Shown here: positions 1 to 7,726 of the stretch, one piece after another
How positions within the stretch are numbered: position 1 is the stretch's first letter
How the letters are laid out: every line of letters begins with the position of its first letter
Source of the DNA: CAZNXE01 sp964576465
GTDB taxonomy: Bacteria > Planctomycetota > Planctomycetia > Pirellulales > JAEUIK01
DNA length: 23,394 nucleotides
Direction of reading: 5' to 3'
Assembly: GCA_964576465.1 (NCBI GenBank)
Contig: CAZNXE010000062.1
Location: 1 to 23,394 of the forward strand
Notes under the pieces: generated by a model
Told to the model about the DNA's origin: nothing
What the model saw: the letters and a program-made list of their open reading frames with translations, nothing else
The model's database searches: none
Position numbers and translations under genes: made by a program

Positions 1-2
1 CC

Positions 3-1730
3 AAAGACGGAACCGCGACGGGCAACCGGATTGGCCCGGCCCGTTCGTCGTGCGCCATTCACGTTGGATCGTACAACCAGAATCGCGAATCGATTTACGT
101 GCAGCAGCAGACCATCTCGGCCGAAGGATTGAGCGGAATCGCCTTCAGCACCAACGTGCCACACACCGTGCGCGGCAGCGGTCCGTATGAGACCAAGAGC
201 TGTACCGACTGTCATCCGTCGACCGCCAACGACAACAACGCAATTATGACGCAGTTGCTCATGCAGGGCACCGGTGCCTTGAACTTCATCGGCCGATACT
301 GCTGGGTGGCCGCGGGAGAGCATGGCTTTTACGCCGTTGAAGCGACCGAGCGCGCCGCGCCGCAGGCCGTCATCGGCAGCACCTTGCATGAGATCGCGTT
401 TCCGCAACGCTACGAAGAACACATCGAGCGCGACCGAGAGTTAGAGCACGCCCATGAACATCCTGGACGGGACATCGTGGAGCAGCTCCTCAAGCCGTTC
501 AAAAAACCCGAGATACTCGCCGTGCAAAACCGTGGTGAATATCTCTATGCCGCCTGCGGCTCCGCGGGCCTGCGGGTGTTCGACATCGCATTCATTGATG
601 ACAAAGCCTTTTCCGAACGCATCACAACGGCTCCAGTCAGTCCGCTAGGGCAACGGTTCTTCGTCCGTACGAAGTACGCCACGGGCATCGCCGCACCGGC
701 GACAACAGCCCCTGACCCGACGCGAACCCACTTTCCAGAAAATGAAGAACCGAGCGTCCATGCCCTCTACGGCTATCTCTATGTCTCCGACAAATACGAA
801 GGGCTGATCCTGGTAGGCGCCGGGACGCTGTTGGACGGAAACCCAACGAACAACTATCTCAAGCGCGAACTGACCTTCAACCCAGATGGGCTGCTTAATG
901 GAGCCAAGAGCGTGTCGATCATCGGCCATTACGCTTACGTCTGTTGCAATGCAGGGCTAGTGGTTGTGTCGCTGGAGGATCCGAAGCACCCGTTTGTCAC
1001 TTCGGTTCTCGGAGCACCTTATGTCAATTGTCCGACGGCCGTGGCCGCGCAGTTCCGCTATGTGTTTGTCTGCGATCACGAGGGGCTCAAGATACTAGAC
1101 GCCAAGGATCTCTCCGCGCCGGCACCGCTGGTCGTACTTCCCCTGGAAGAAGCCCACAACGTTTATCTGGCCCGTACCTATGCATATGTTGCAGGAGGAC
1201 ATGACGGGCTGGTCATCGTCGACATTACGAATCCCGAGCAGCCGTTCGTCGATCAGGTGTTCGACGCGGAGGGTGAGATGAACGACGTCCACGACGTCAA
1301 GCTAGGAATCACCAACGTCAGTCAGTTCGCCTATGTGGCCGATGGTTGTCATGGATTGCGGATCGTGCAGTTGACTTCACCCGAGACGCCAGGCAACGAT
1401 GGCTTCAGCCCTCGCCCCACTCCGCGTCTGATCGCCACCTATGAGATTGAGGATGGTCACGCCCTGGCCGTGGCCCGGGGTGTCGACCGCGATCGCGCGG
1501 TCGACGAATCCGGGAACCAAATCTCGGTGTTCGGTCGGGTTGGTGCCCGGCCTCTCGATCTTGATGAGCAGCGGAAACTGTACTTGCGGCCAGACGGCAG
1601 CCTGCTCCAGGTGAGTGACGACCCCAACGACCCGATCTATGGGCAACCTCGTCGCCAACATCCCGCTGGCCCAGCACAGCTACCCGCCCCGCTCCTCGAG
1701 TCCTTTCGCCCACGCACATCGCGGCGCTGA
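3..1730 (+). CDS. Secreted c-type cytochrome with LVIVD-repeat beta-propeller (5' partial)
   Basis: The frame is open to the left edge of the window, so the N-terminus is missing; an internal GTG at 99 is the first start-like codon but is unlikely to be the true start. One clear CxxCH heme c motif is seen (SCTDCHPS, codons at about 210-230). A CAIH stretch at about 50-61 could be a decayed second site. After it come about seven repeats of the form aYVa..dGLvivD...P (for example YAYVAGGHDGLVIVD and FAYVADGCHGLRIVQ), which match the LVIVD repeat family and would suit a seven-bladed propeller. Heme c attachment implies a periplasmic location. The protein lies just upstream of a di-heme cytochrome b and NADH-dehydrogenase-like genes on the same strand, so it probably acts as the periplasmic electron carrier or docking protein of that set. 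Its electron partner is unknown. Confidence 0.85.
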   Translation, partial: KDGTATGNRIGPARSSCAIHVGSYNQNRESIYVQQQTISAEGLSGIAFSTNVPHTVRGSGPYETKSCTDCHPSTANDNNAIMTQLLMQGTGALNFIGRYCWVAAGEHGFYAVEATERAAPQAVIGSTLHEIAFPQRYEEHIERDRELEHAHEHPGRDIVEQLLKPFKKPEILAVQNRGEYLYAACGSAGLRVFDIAFIDDKAFSERITTAPVSPLGQRFFVRTKYATGIAAPATTAPDPTRTHFPENEEPSVHALYGYLYVSDKYEGLILVGAGTLLDGNPTNNYLKRELTFNPDGLLNGAKSVSIIGHYAYVCCNAGLVVVSLEDPKHPFVTSVLGAPYVNCPTAVAAQFRYVFVCDHEGLKILDAKDLSAPAPLVVLPLEEAHNVYLARTYAYVAGGHDGLVIVDITNPEQPFVDQVFDAEGEMNDVHDVKLGITNVSQFAYVADGCHGLRIVQLTSPETPGNDGFSPRPTPRLIATYEIEDGHALAVARGVDRDRAVDESGNQISVFGRVGARPLDLDEQRKLYLRPDGSLLQVSDDPNDPIYGQPRRQHPAGPAQLPAPLLESFRPRTSRR

Positions 1731-1935
1731 AGTCGCGGCTGGCAGCTTTCTGTTCTGCTGAAACAAGCAGCCGCAGGTTCGAGCATTCTCTTGCTGTACT
1801 CAGTGGTGAATCTCCAAATTTGACACACCCCTTGCGTGGGGGTATTTTGGTCCTTCTGGCAAGTTGGGCAAAGTGGCGACTGCGTCGAGTGACGCTAGCG
1901 TGGCTTTGCGAACTGGTGCCTGTGAGGAAAGACGC

Positions 1936-2898
1936 GTGCAGATATTGGGCAGCGAGCGTCCGAAGGCACATTACTTCTGGGCAGGCGTCAGCGCGGCCAT
2001 CCTGGCGATCGCGTTCCTTGCGTACCTCACCGCGGAGCAATCCGGCGGAAGCAGCCCTGTCGGGTTTGCGATCGGTCTGGTGTTGGCCGCAATCGTCTTG
2101 TTTGAGTGCGCCCTTTATCCCCGCAAACTACTCCGGCGCTATCGTCTTCTGGGGCCGATGCACTTGTGGATGCGCATCCACATCTGGCTGGGGATGATCT
2201 GCGTGCCACTGATCTTCTTGCACAGTGGATTCACTTTCGGTGGCACGTTGAGCACGTGGCTTGCTTGGCTGATGATTCTCGTTTTCATGAGCGGTGCGTT
2301 CGGCCTACTGATGCAGAACATCATTCCCTACCGCATACTTGATTCAGTTCCCGAAGAGATCATTCTCTCTCAGGCACCCGAACAGTTGCGCCAGAATCGT
2401 CGGCTGGCATGTGAGTTGATGCTCCGAGTCTATCGTGAAGAAATGGGGGAGGCTGTTCTAGCTTCGCTCGTTTCGGCGAGCGTGGAGACGGCGGAACCGC
2501 CTCAGGGTCATGATCTCCGTCTTCGTTCCATGCTACAGCTAGAACAATCGCTACTCGACAAGTATGATCCAGGCGTCGAGTTGCGTGATCCTGCCGAGCT
2601 GTTCAAGGCATATGCCGAGATCGTCGATCCCTATCTAGAGGGCGATCGCAAAAGAAACCTCCTGGCCAGCCGACCAGGGGCAATGGCCTTCTTTACCGAG
2701 CTGCGCAAACGCGTGGAACCCAATGCGGAACCGATCGTTGATGCGCTCCAAGACTGGTGCCGGCAGCGGCGACAGATCGATCGGCAGCGGCGTTTGAATT
2801 ACTGGCTGCACGGTTGGATCCCGGTGCATCTATCCCTATCCGCAGTGCTGTTGGTGCTAATGATCGTGCATGCCTGGATGGCCGTTCGCTACTGGTAG
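1936..2898 (+). CDS. Di-heme cytochrome b-like membrane protein
   Basis: This is a 320-residue membrane protein if GTG 1936 is the start. I chose it because GAGGA lies 7 bases upstream; an in-frame TTG at 1864 has no Shine-Dalgarno sequence. Five hydrophobic segments are seen, near residues 13-33, 42-60, 82-98, 105-127 and 297-315. Segment 3 holds His82 and His96, and segment 5 holds His298 and His312, so both pairs have 13 residues between them. That spacing is the classic bis-His arrangement for two b hemes stacked across a membrane (cytochrome b and ferric-reductase-type folds). A soluble, helix-rich insert of about 165 residues (130-290) separates segments 4 and 5. The stop is 17 bases before the NuoEF start, so the two are very likely co-transcribed. 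The likely role is to carry electrons between the cytoplasmic flavo-Fe-S proteins and the periplasmic cytochrome c. I do not recognise a named family. Confidence 0.85.
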   Translation: MQILGSERPKAHYFWAGVSAAILAIAFLAYLTAEQSGGSSPVGFAIGLVLAAIVLFECALYPRKLLRRYRLLGPMHLWMRIHIWLGMICVPLIFLHSGFTFGGTLSTWLAWLMILVFMSGAFGLLMQNIIPYRILDSVPEEIILSQAPEQLRQNRRLACELMLRVYREEMGEAVLASLVSASVETAEPPQGHDLRLRSMLQLEQSLLDKYDPGVELRDPAELFKAYAEIVDPYLEGDRKRNLLASRPGAMAFFTELRKRVEPNAEPIVDALQDWCRQRRQIDRQRRLNYWLHGWIPVHLSLSAVLLVLMIVHAWMAVRYW

Positions 2899-2915
2899 TC
2901 GGCTAAGAGTCAACC

Positions 2916-4958
2916 ATGAAAATCATCAAAGAACTCCAGAGAGTGCAGCAGGAGCACGGCTACCTGTCGGACGAGCGACTTCACGAGGTCGCTGATCGTC
3001 TGGCGGTACCGCTGTATAAGATCGAAGATGTCGCCAGATTCTTTCCGCATTTCCGCAGCGAACCGCCTCCGCAAGTTGAGCTGCACATCTGCAACACGAT
3101 GACCTGTGCGCTACGTGGTAGCCGCGATTTGCTTGCCTGGGCGCAGTCGGAGTGTGGCAAGAGGATCGCACCCGGCTCGAATGGAAAACAGCCTGCCAAG
3201 CTCACAATCAGCGGGGTGCCATGCCTGGGCCAATGCGATCATGCCCCAGCCGCCCTGCTCTACGATCACGATTCGTCTCACTCCGCGGAGCACGAGCCGC
3301 CCATCTACGCCCAAATAAAGAAGGAAGATATTTCAAAGTTGATCGAGGAATGTGCAAACGGTCGTTCTCCCCAAGGGCCTGCACATGAACCCACAATCAA
3401 TACCAACATGGACCAATGGAAAATTGACCCCTATCAGAATGAATCTGCAAAAGAGCGGTATCGGGCGATCAAACAGTTTTTTAAGGATGTCGAAACGCGG
3501 CGTGTCGAGTTGGAAACGTCGCCCGACGAGCGCGATCGCGCGCAGAAAGAAATCGAGCCGCACTGGGCTGCCATGCAGGAGGATCGCGGCCAGATTGAAA
3601 GCCGGAATGCCGAGGTGCCGACGGACTCGACGATCGACCATCCGCGTCTTCTCCAGACAGTGCGATCCGAGCCGTCGGTGAAAGAAATCGCCATGCTCCT
3701 GGCCGGGAACGCCGTGATCGCCGCCTTGCAAGAGGCCGGACTACTCGGAATGGGTGGAGCGGGTGGCCGCGCCTATAAGAAATGGAACGATGTCCGCAAT
3801 GCTCGCGGAAAGCGGAAGTACATTGTCTGCAACGCCGACGAAAGTGAGCCGGGTACCTTCAAGGACCGCGAGCTGCTCCTGCGGTTTCCCTATCTTCTCA
3901 TCGAATCCATGGTCCTGGCAGGGCTCGTCGTCGGTGCAGAGCGAGGGTACATCTACGTTCGTCATGAGTTCGAGCCCCAGATACATGCCCTGCGGCGCGA
4001 GATTGCCGAGGCGGTCGCCAAACGCGCATGTGGTGACAACATTCTGGGCTCCGGAAGCCACTTTCATCTGGAGGTCGTGACCAGCCCCGGGGGATACATC
4101 TGCGGCGAGCAAACAGCTCTTATCGAGGTATTGGAGGACAAACGAAGTGAACCGCGAAATCGTCCCCCCGAGCTGCAAACCAACGGCCTGTGGGACATGC
4201 CGACACTGCTGCACAATGTCGAAACGTTGAGTTGGGTTCCGGCAATTCTGCTCAATCTGCCAGACGAAATCACAGCCGATCCTGATTCCCCTGATCGAAA
4301 CACGGCGGGGCGTTGGTACGCCGAACAGGGTAAAGCACCATCCCAAGGGCGGCGTTTTTTCTCCATCAGTGGAGATGTCAAGCAGCCGGGCGTCTATGAG
4401 GTGGCAATTGGTACGACCCTTGGCGAGCTGATCGGATATCACGCTGGGGGAATGCTTGAAGACCGTGAGGTCAAGGCACTTGCCCTATCAGGGCCATCCG
4501 CCGGTTTCCTCCCTCGGTTCTTGCCATGCGACGCGCTTCCAGAAGATTTTGTCAAGACGCTGCCTGCGGGTTCCGACACGTTCGATCTCTTAGAAATGAC
4601 TTTGGATATCAAAACGTCTCGAATCATGAAAGTGATGCTCGGCGCGGGAATCGTTGTATATGCCGAGGGGGCCGACTTGGTTTCGCAGGCGGTCGCTTGT
4701 TCCGAATTCTATCGCGACGAATCATGCGGCAAATGCGTCCCCTGTCGCTTAGGATCGAAGCAGATGGCGGATTGGGCGAAAATCCTTCATCAACGACGTT
4801 TCGACAGCGAGGAATGCACGGTCGTTCATGACCAAGTCAAACAGCTTGGTGAGGTGATGCAGCTCACCTCGATCTGCGGTCTAGGAGCGGTCGCCGCAGC
4901 CCCGCTGCAAACTCTACTCGATTACTTTCCCAATGATGTAAAGCAATATCTTTCCTGA
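2916..4958 (+). CDS. NuoE-NuoF fusion, NADH dehydrogenase-type flavoprotein
   Basis: This is a 680-residue cytoplasmic protein. Residues 1-145 are a NuoE-type thioredoxin-like [2Fe-2S] domain with ligands C59, C64, C103 and C107 (C-x4-C and C-x3-C). Residues 150-250 are a charged, helix-rich linker. From residue 270 comes NuoF: the glycine-rich nucleotide loop GLLGMGGAGG (275-284), the FMN/NADH signature CNADESEPGTFKDRE (305-319), an SLBB segment near 480-530, and the [4Fe-4S] ligands C604, C607, C610 and C654 (ESCGKCVPCR plus a distal Cys). All key residues are present, so NADH oxidation or NAD+ reduction through FMN is expected. Similar fusions occur as HoxF of bidirectional hydrogenases and as diaphorase subunits of formate dehydrogenases, but no hydrogenase or molybdoenzyme gene is in view. 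The next gene starts 39 bases downstream. Confidence 0.95.
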   Translation: MKIIKELQRVQQEHGYLSDERLHEVADRLAVPLYKIEDVARFFPHFRSEPPPQVELHICNTMTCALRGSRDLLAWAQSECGKRIAPGSNGKQPAKLTISGVPCLGQCDHAPAALLYDHDSSHSAEHEPPIYAQIKKEDISKLIEECANGRSPQGPAHEPTINTNMDQWKIDPYQNESAKERYRAIKQFFKDVETRRVELETSPDERDRAQKEIEPHWAAMQEDRGQIESRNAEVPTDSTIDHPRLLQTVRSEPSVKEIAMLLAGNAVIAALQEAGLLGMGGAGGRAYKKWNDVRNARGKRKYIVCNADESEPGTFKDRELLLRFPYLLIESMVLAGLVVGAERGYIYVRHEFEPQIHALRREIAEAVAKRACGDNILGSGSHFHLEVVTSPGGYICGEQTALIEVLEDKRSEPRNRPPELQTNGLWDMPTLLHNVETLSWVPAILLNLPDEITADPDSPDRNTAGRWYAEQGKAPSQGRRFFSISGDVKQPGVYEVAIGTTLGELIGYHAGGMLEDREVKALALSGPSAGFLPRFLPCDALPEDFVKTLPAGSDTFDLLEMTLDIKTSRIMKVMLGAGIVVYAEGADLVSQAVACSEFYRDESCGKCVPCRLGSKQMADWAKILHQRRFDSEECTVVHDQVKQLGEVMQLTSICGLGAVAAAPLQTLLDYFPNDVKQYLS

Positions 4959-4997
4959 AACTACTGTCGGCTCACACACTCCAACGGGAGAAACGTT

Positions 4998-7595
4998 TTG
5001 GCAACCGGTCCCGCGAACAACCCCGACACAGTGGACGACCAACCCTTGCTCTGGGACGACGAGTCCTTCTTTGCCCGAGGGTTCGACGGGCAGCTCATCC
5101 GCTACGAGGGGCCGAGTTTTCAGGATTTTGAGAAACCAATTCAAGTGATCGTCGATGACGAACTGGTTACGGTCATGAAGGCCAGACCTTCGACCGACTC
5201 GCAGGGCAATATTCTGCGCGACGAGCAGGGTCACCCGATTCCCCGAGATACCACCATCTACGACGCCGTACAAGAATTATATGTCGATCGTGCGGGCGAC
5301 GAACACCCAATTCCGGTTCTGTGCCACCAAGATCACATGCGTCCTGCTGGCGTGTGTCGTGTGTGCAGTGTACTCGTCGGGAAGCCCGACAAGACCGGCA
5401 AGATGGAGTTCAGCAACAAGCCCGTGCCTGCTTGCTGGCATCCTGTCAAAGAGGGGATGGAGGTCAACACGACCAAGGCACAACACGATCGTGTGAGGAA
5501 TCTCCGTAAGACGATCGGAACGCTCTTGTCACTTCTGAAGGAAAACCATCCACAAAAACATTCGTCCGAGAGCGACTCCGAGACGGACACCGAGAACGAA
5601 CTGCTCAAACTCACCGATCGATTCAAAGACGACATGCTCGAGCTCCGTCATGTCTCTTCTCCGAAGCGGACGAAGCCTTTGGACGAGTCGTCACACTTGA
5701 TGCTCGTCAACCACGAAGCTTGTATTCTCTGCAACCGCTGCGTTCGAGCGTGTGACGAGATCAAGCTCAACAACGTGATCGGAAAACATGGCAAGGGATT
5801 TCGAAGTCAGATTGCCTTCGACCTCAACCAACCGATGGGAGAATCTTCGTGTGTATCGTGCGGCGAGTGCATGATTTCTTGTCCAACCGATGCGCTGACC
5901 CTGAAGCCGACGGCAGAGTTCCGCTCTGACTGGGCCGTTGATTGCAAAAAACTCGGCGCGGAGTACATCTCGGGCCAAGAACTTCAGAAAATGCATCGCT
6001 TCTTTCGCGAGATCTCGCCTAAATTCCTCGATTGGAATGCTTCAGCAGCGGTACTCTGGTCGCTCGACAGCACCACATCCAAGAAGTCACCAGGCAAGAA
6101 CAAGCCGCTGTGCCTGCAGGGTGATTACGGTTCGACCGCCTACATCTTGCTCAGGGGCCGTTACGGCATCTTCGATAAGCGTGAAGAATCGAAACATGCC
6201 GAAGCGCCTCAGGGAATTTTTGCCGGAGTGCTGGGCAAATTATTCGCCGATCGTTTTCGCAACACGACGAACAGCGCTGCCGCGAGACCATCACCCATCA
6301 CGGAGTCCGGGTCTCGCGTCCAACCGCCGCAAGACCTGGCCGAGGCGATCAACAAGTTAAGTGCCAAGCATGGAACCTTCATTGGCATCCGTACCCCAGA
6401 TGAGGAACACATCGATCCGAATGATTCGGAACTCTCCAAGACGGAAATCCTTGGAGAAATGAGTTGCATGAATTATAGGCCGCGGACCGCGACGGTCGTG
6501 CCGCTGGATGACGGCTGCAAGTTTATTGAAATTCGCCACAACATTCTCTACATGCTCCTTCGCGATCCCAAGGCTCGTGAGGAGTTGCGAAACATTTACG
6601 AACAACGGGCCAAAGTAAGGGAAATGCATGAGCTACCGTTCGTTTCCGGTCTCGACGGGGACCGACTCGAAGCCTGTGTTGAATTCTTGCGTTCCAACAT
6701 CGAGCTGCTATTTGTAGCTCCTGGAGATCCCATTTTTCGTAAGGATCTGAAGAGCAAGTTTCTGTACGTCGTGCGCAGCGGGTACGTCAAGTTCTGGCAA
6801 GAAGACCATGGCAAGACACGCGTCCTCAGTTACCTGGGGTCAGGCAAATATTTTGGTGAGATCGCGCTCCTCGAGGGCATGCGCGACTCACTTCTTGGAC
6901 AGTTGCCCGAGGCAAGGCGCAGCAGCACGGGGCGGCGCGGAGCAAACTGCAACGCCCTCGACCATGTCGAGATTTTCTGTCTCAAAGAGGCTGCGTTTCA
7001 AGAGCTGCTGACTGAATTTCCCGAAGTTCGAGACGAGTTCATCGCGCGCTACCGTTACTACCGCGAGACTGACGCAAAACTGCCGACGACCGATTCGCTG
7101 CGGCGCGAGAGTTTTGTCCATCAAGGCGTTTTCAACGCCCAGAAACTGCTCGTGCTCGACTTGGCTCGCTGCACGCGTTGCGATGAGTGTACGAAGGCCT
7201 GCGCGGACACCCATCAAGGTACCACTCGACTCATCCGCGATGGCAAGAGGATCGAACATTTTCTCGTGGCTAGCGCATGCCGTTCGTGTGAAGACCCCTA
7301 TTGCCTGGTCGGCTGCCCCGTCGACGCGATCCATCGTGGCAGGTCGCTGGAGATCAAAATTGAGAGCCACTGCATCGGATGCAGCCTCTGTGCGAATAAC
7401 TGCCCCTATGGGAACATCAACATGATCGAACAAGACGGGAAGCCGAGGGCCACAACCTGTGATCTTTGCGAGTCCGTCGGCGCCGCAGGCTTGGACGGAG
7501 AGGTTAGTTGCGTTACCGCCTGTCCCCACGAAGCAGCCTTTCGCATGAGCGGTTCAGAGCTTTGGAGCCGCCTTGCAACTTCGTCGATCGAGTGA
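4998..7595 (+). CDS. Multidomain Fe-S electron-transfer protein with two cNMP-binding-like domains
   Basis: This 865-residue protein starts at TTG, supported by GGGAG 7 bases upstream. Domains in order: a NuoG-like [2Fe-2S] domain (C109, C120, C123, C146); a region at about 180-200 where NuoG has its His-Cys3 cluster but where only HP remains, followed by a Ser/Asp/Glu-rich stretch; a two-[4Fe-4S] ferredoxin (C242/245/248/252 and C285/288/291/295); a cyclic-nucleotide-binding-like fold (about 330-535) with LGE and PRTATV (G486, E487, R496) and an internal insert at about 397-483; a second such fold (about 550-690) with FGEIALL (G620, E621), a short insert, and R647; and a DmsB/NrfC/PsrB-type four-cluster ferredoxin (Cys from 725 to 842). 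This gives ligands for one [2Fe-2S] and six [4Fe-4S] clusters. It is the last gene of the run with the NuoEF fusion and cytochrome b, and probably wires NuoEF to the membrane heme protein. Nucleotide binding is inferred from motifs only. Confidence 0.93.
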   Translation: MATGPANNPDTVDDQPLLWDDESFFARGFDGQLIRYEGPSFQDFEKPIQVIVDDELVTVMKARPSTDSQGNILRDEQGHPIPRDTTIYDAVQELYVDRAGDEHPIPVLCHQDHMRPAGVCRVCSVLVGKPDKTGKMEFSNKPVPACWHPVKEGMEVNTTKAQHDRVRNLRKTIGTLLSLLKENHPQKHSSESDSETDTENELLKLTDRFKDDMLELRHVSSPKRTKPLDESSHLMLVNHEACILCNRCVRACDEIKLNNVIGKHGKGFRSQIAFDLNQPMGESSCVSCGECMISCPTDALTLKPTAEFRSDWAVDCKKLGAEYISGQELQKMHRFFREISPKFLDWNASAAVLWSLDSTTSKKSPGKNKPLCLQGDYGSTAYILLRGRYGIFDKREESKHAEAPQGIFAGVLGKLFADRFRNTTNSAAARPSPITESGSRVQPPQDLAEAINKLSAKHGTFIGIRTPDEEHIDPNDSELSKTEILGEMSCMNYRPRTATVVPLDDGCKFIEIRHNILYMLLRDPKAREELRNIYEQRAKVREMHELPFVSGLDGDRLEACVEFLRSNIELLFVAPGDPIFRKDLKSKFLYVVRSGYVKFWQEDHGKTRVLSYLGSGKYFGEIALLEGMRDSLLGQLPEARRSSTGRRGANCNALDHVEIFCLKEAAFQELLTEFPEVRDEFIARYRYYRETDAKLPTTDSLRRESFVHQGVFNAQKLLVLDLARCTRCDECTKACADTHQGTTRLIRDGKRIEHFLVASACRSCEDPYCLVGCPVDAIHRGRSLEIKIESHCIGCSLCANNCPYGNINMIEQDGKPRATTCDLCESVGAAGLDGEVSCVTACPHEAAFRMSGSELWSRLATSSIE

Positions 7596-7726
7596 TCCTC
7601 CGACCAACACGACCGACGATCCATAGCCCTAAGCGATCGCGGTTCAAGCTCGTCATCGGCGATAGAGTGCGATGCTCTTCTTCGGTGAGGTTCGCTTTCC
7701 AGAATTCCAGACGCCTGCGGTGCCAG

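Noticed and set aside
1826..1850. Small ACCCC/GGGGT hairpin followed by ATTTTGG after the cytochrome c gene, as a terminator
   Set aside because: A five-base stem and poor T-run are too weak to call, and the following genes look functionally linked.
1405..2040. Minus-strand open frame of 211 codons opposite the cytochrome c gene
   Set aside because: Arg-rich, without domains, and antisense to a clearly coding frame; an effect of high GC third positions.
3741..4442. Minus-strand open frame of 233 codons opposite nuoEF
   Set aside because: It lies entirely antisense to a well-conserved NuoF domain and has no recognisable family.
6888..7529. Minus-strand open frame of 213 codons opposite the Fe-S protein
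   Set aside because: Antisense shadow of the C-terminal ferredoxin domain, with no domain of its own.
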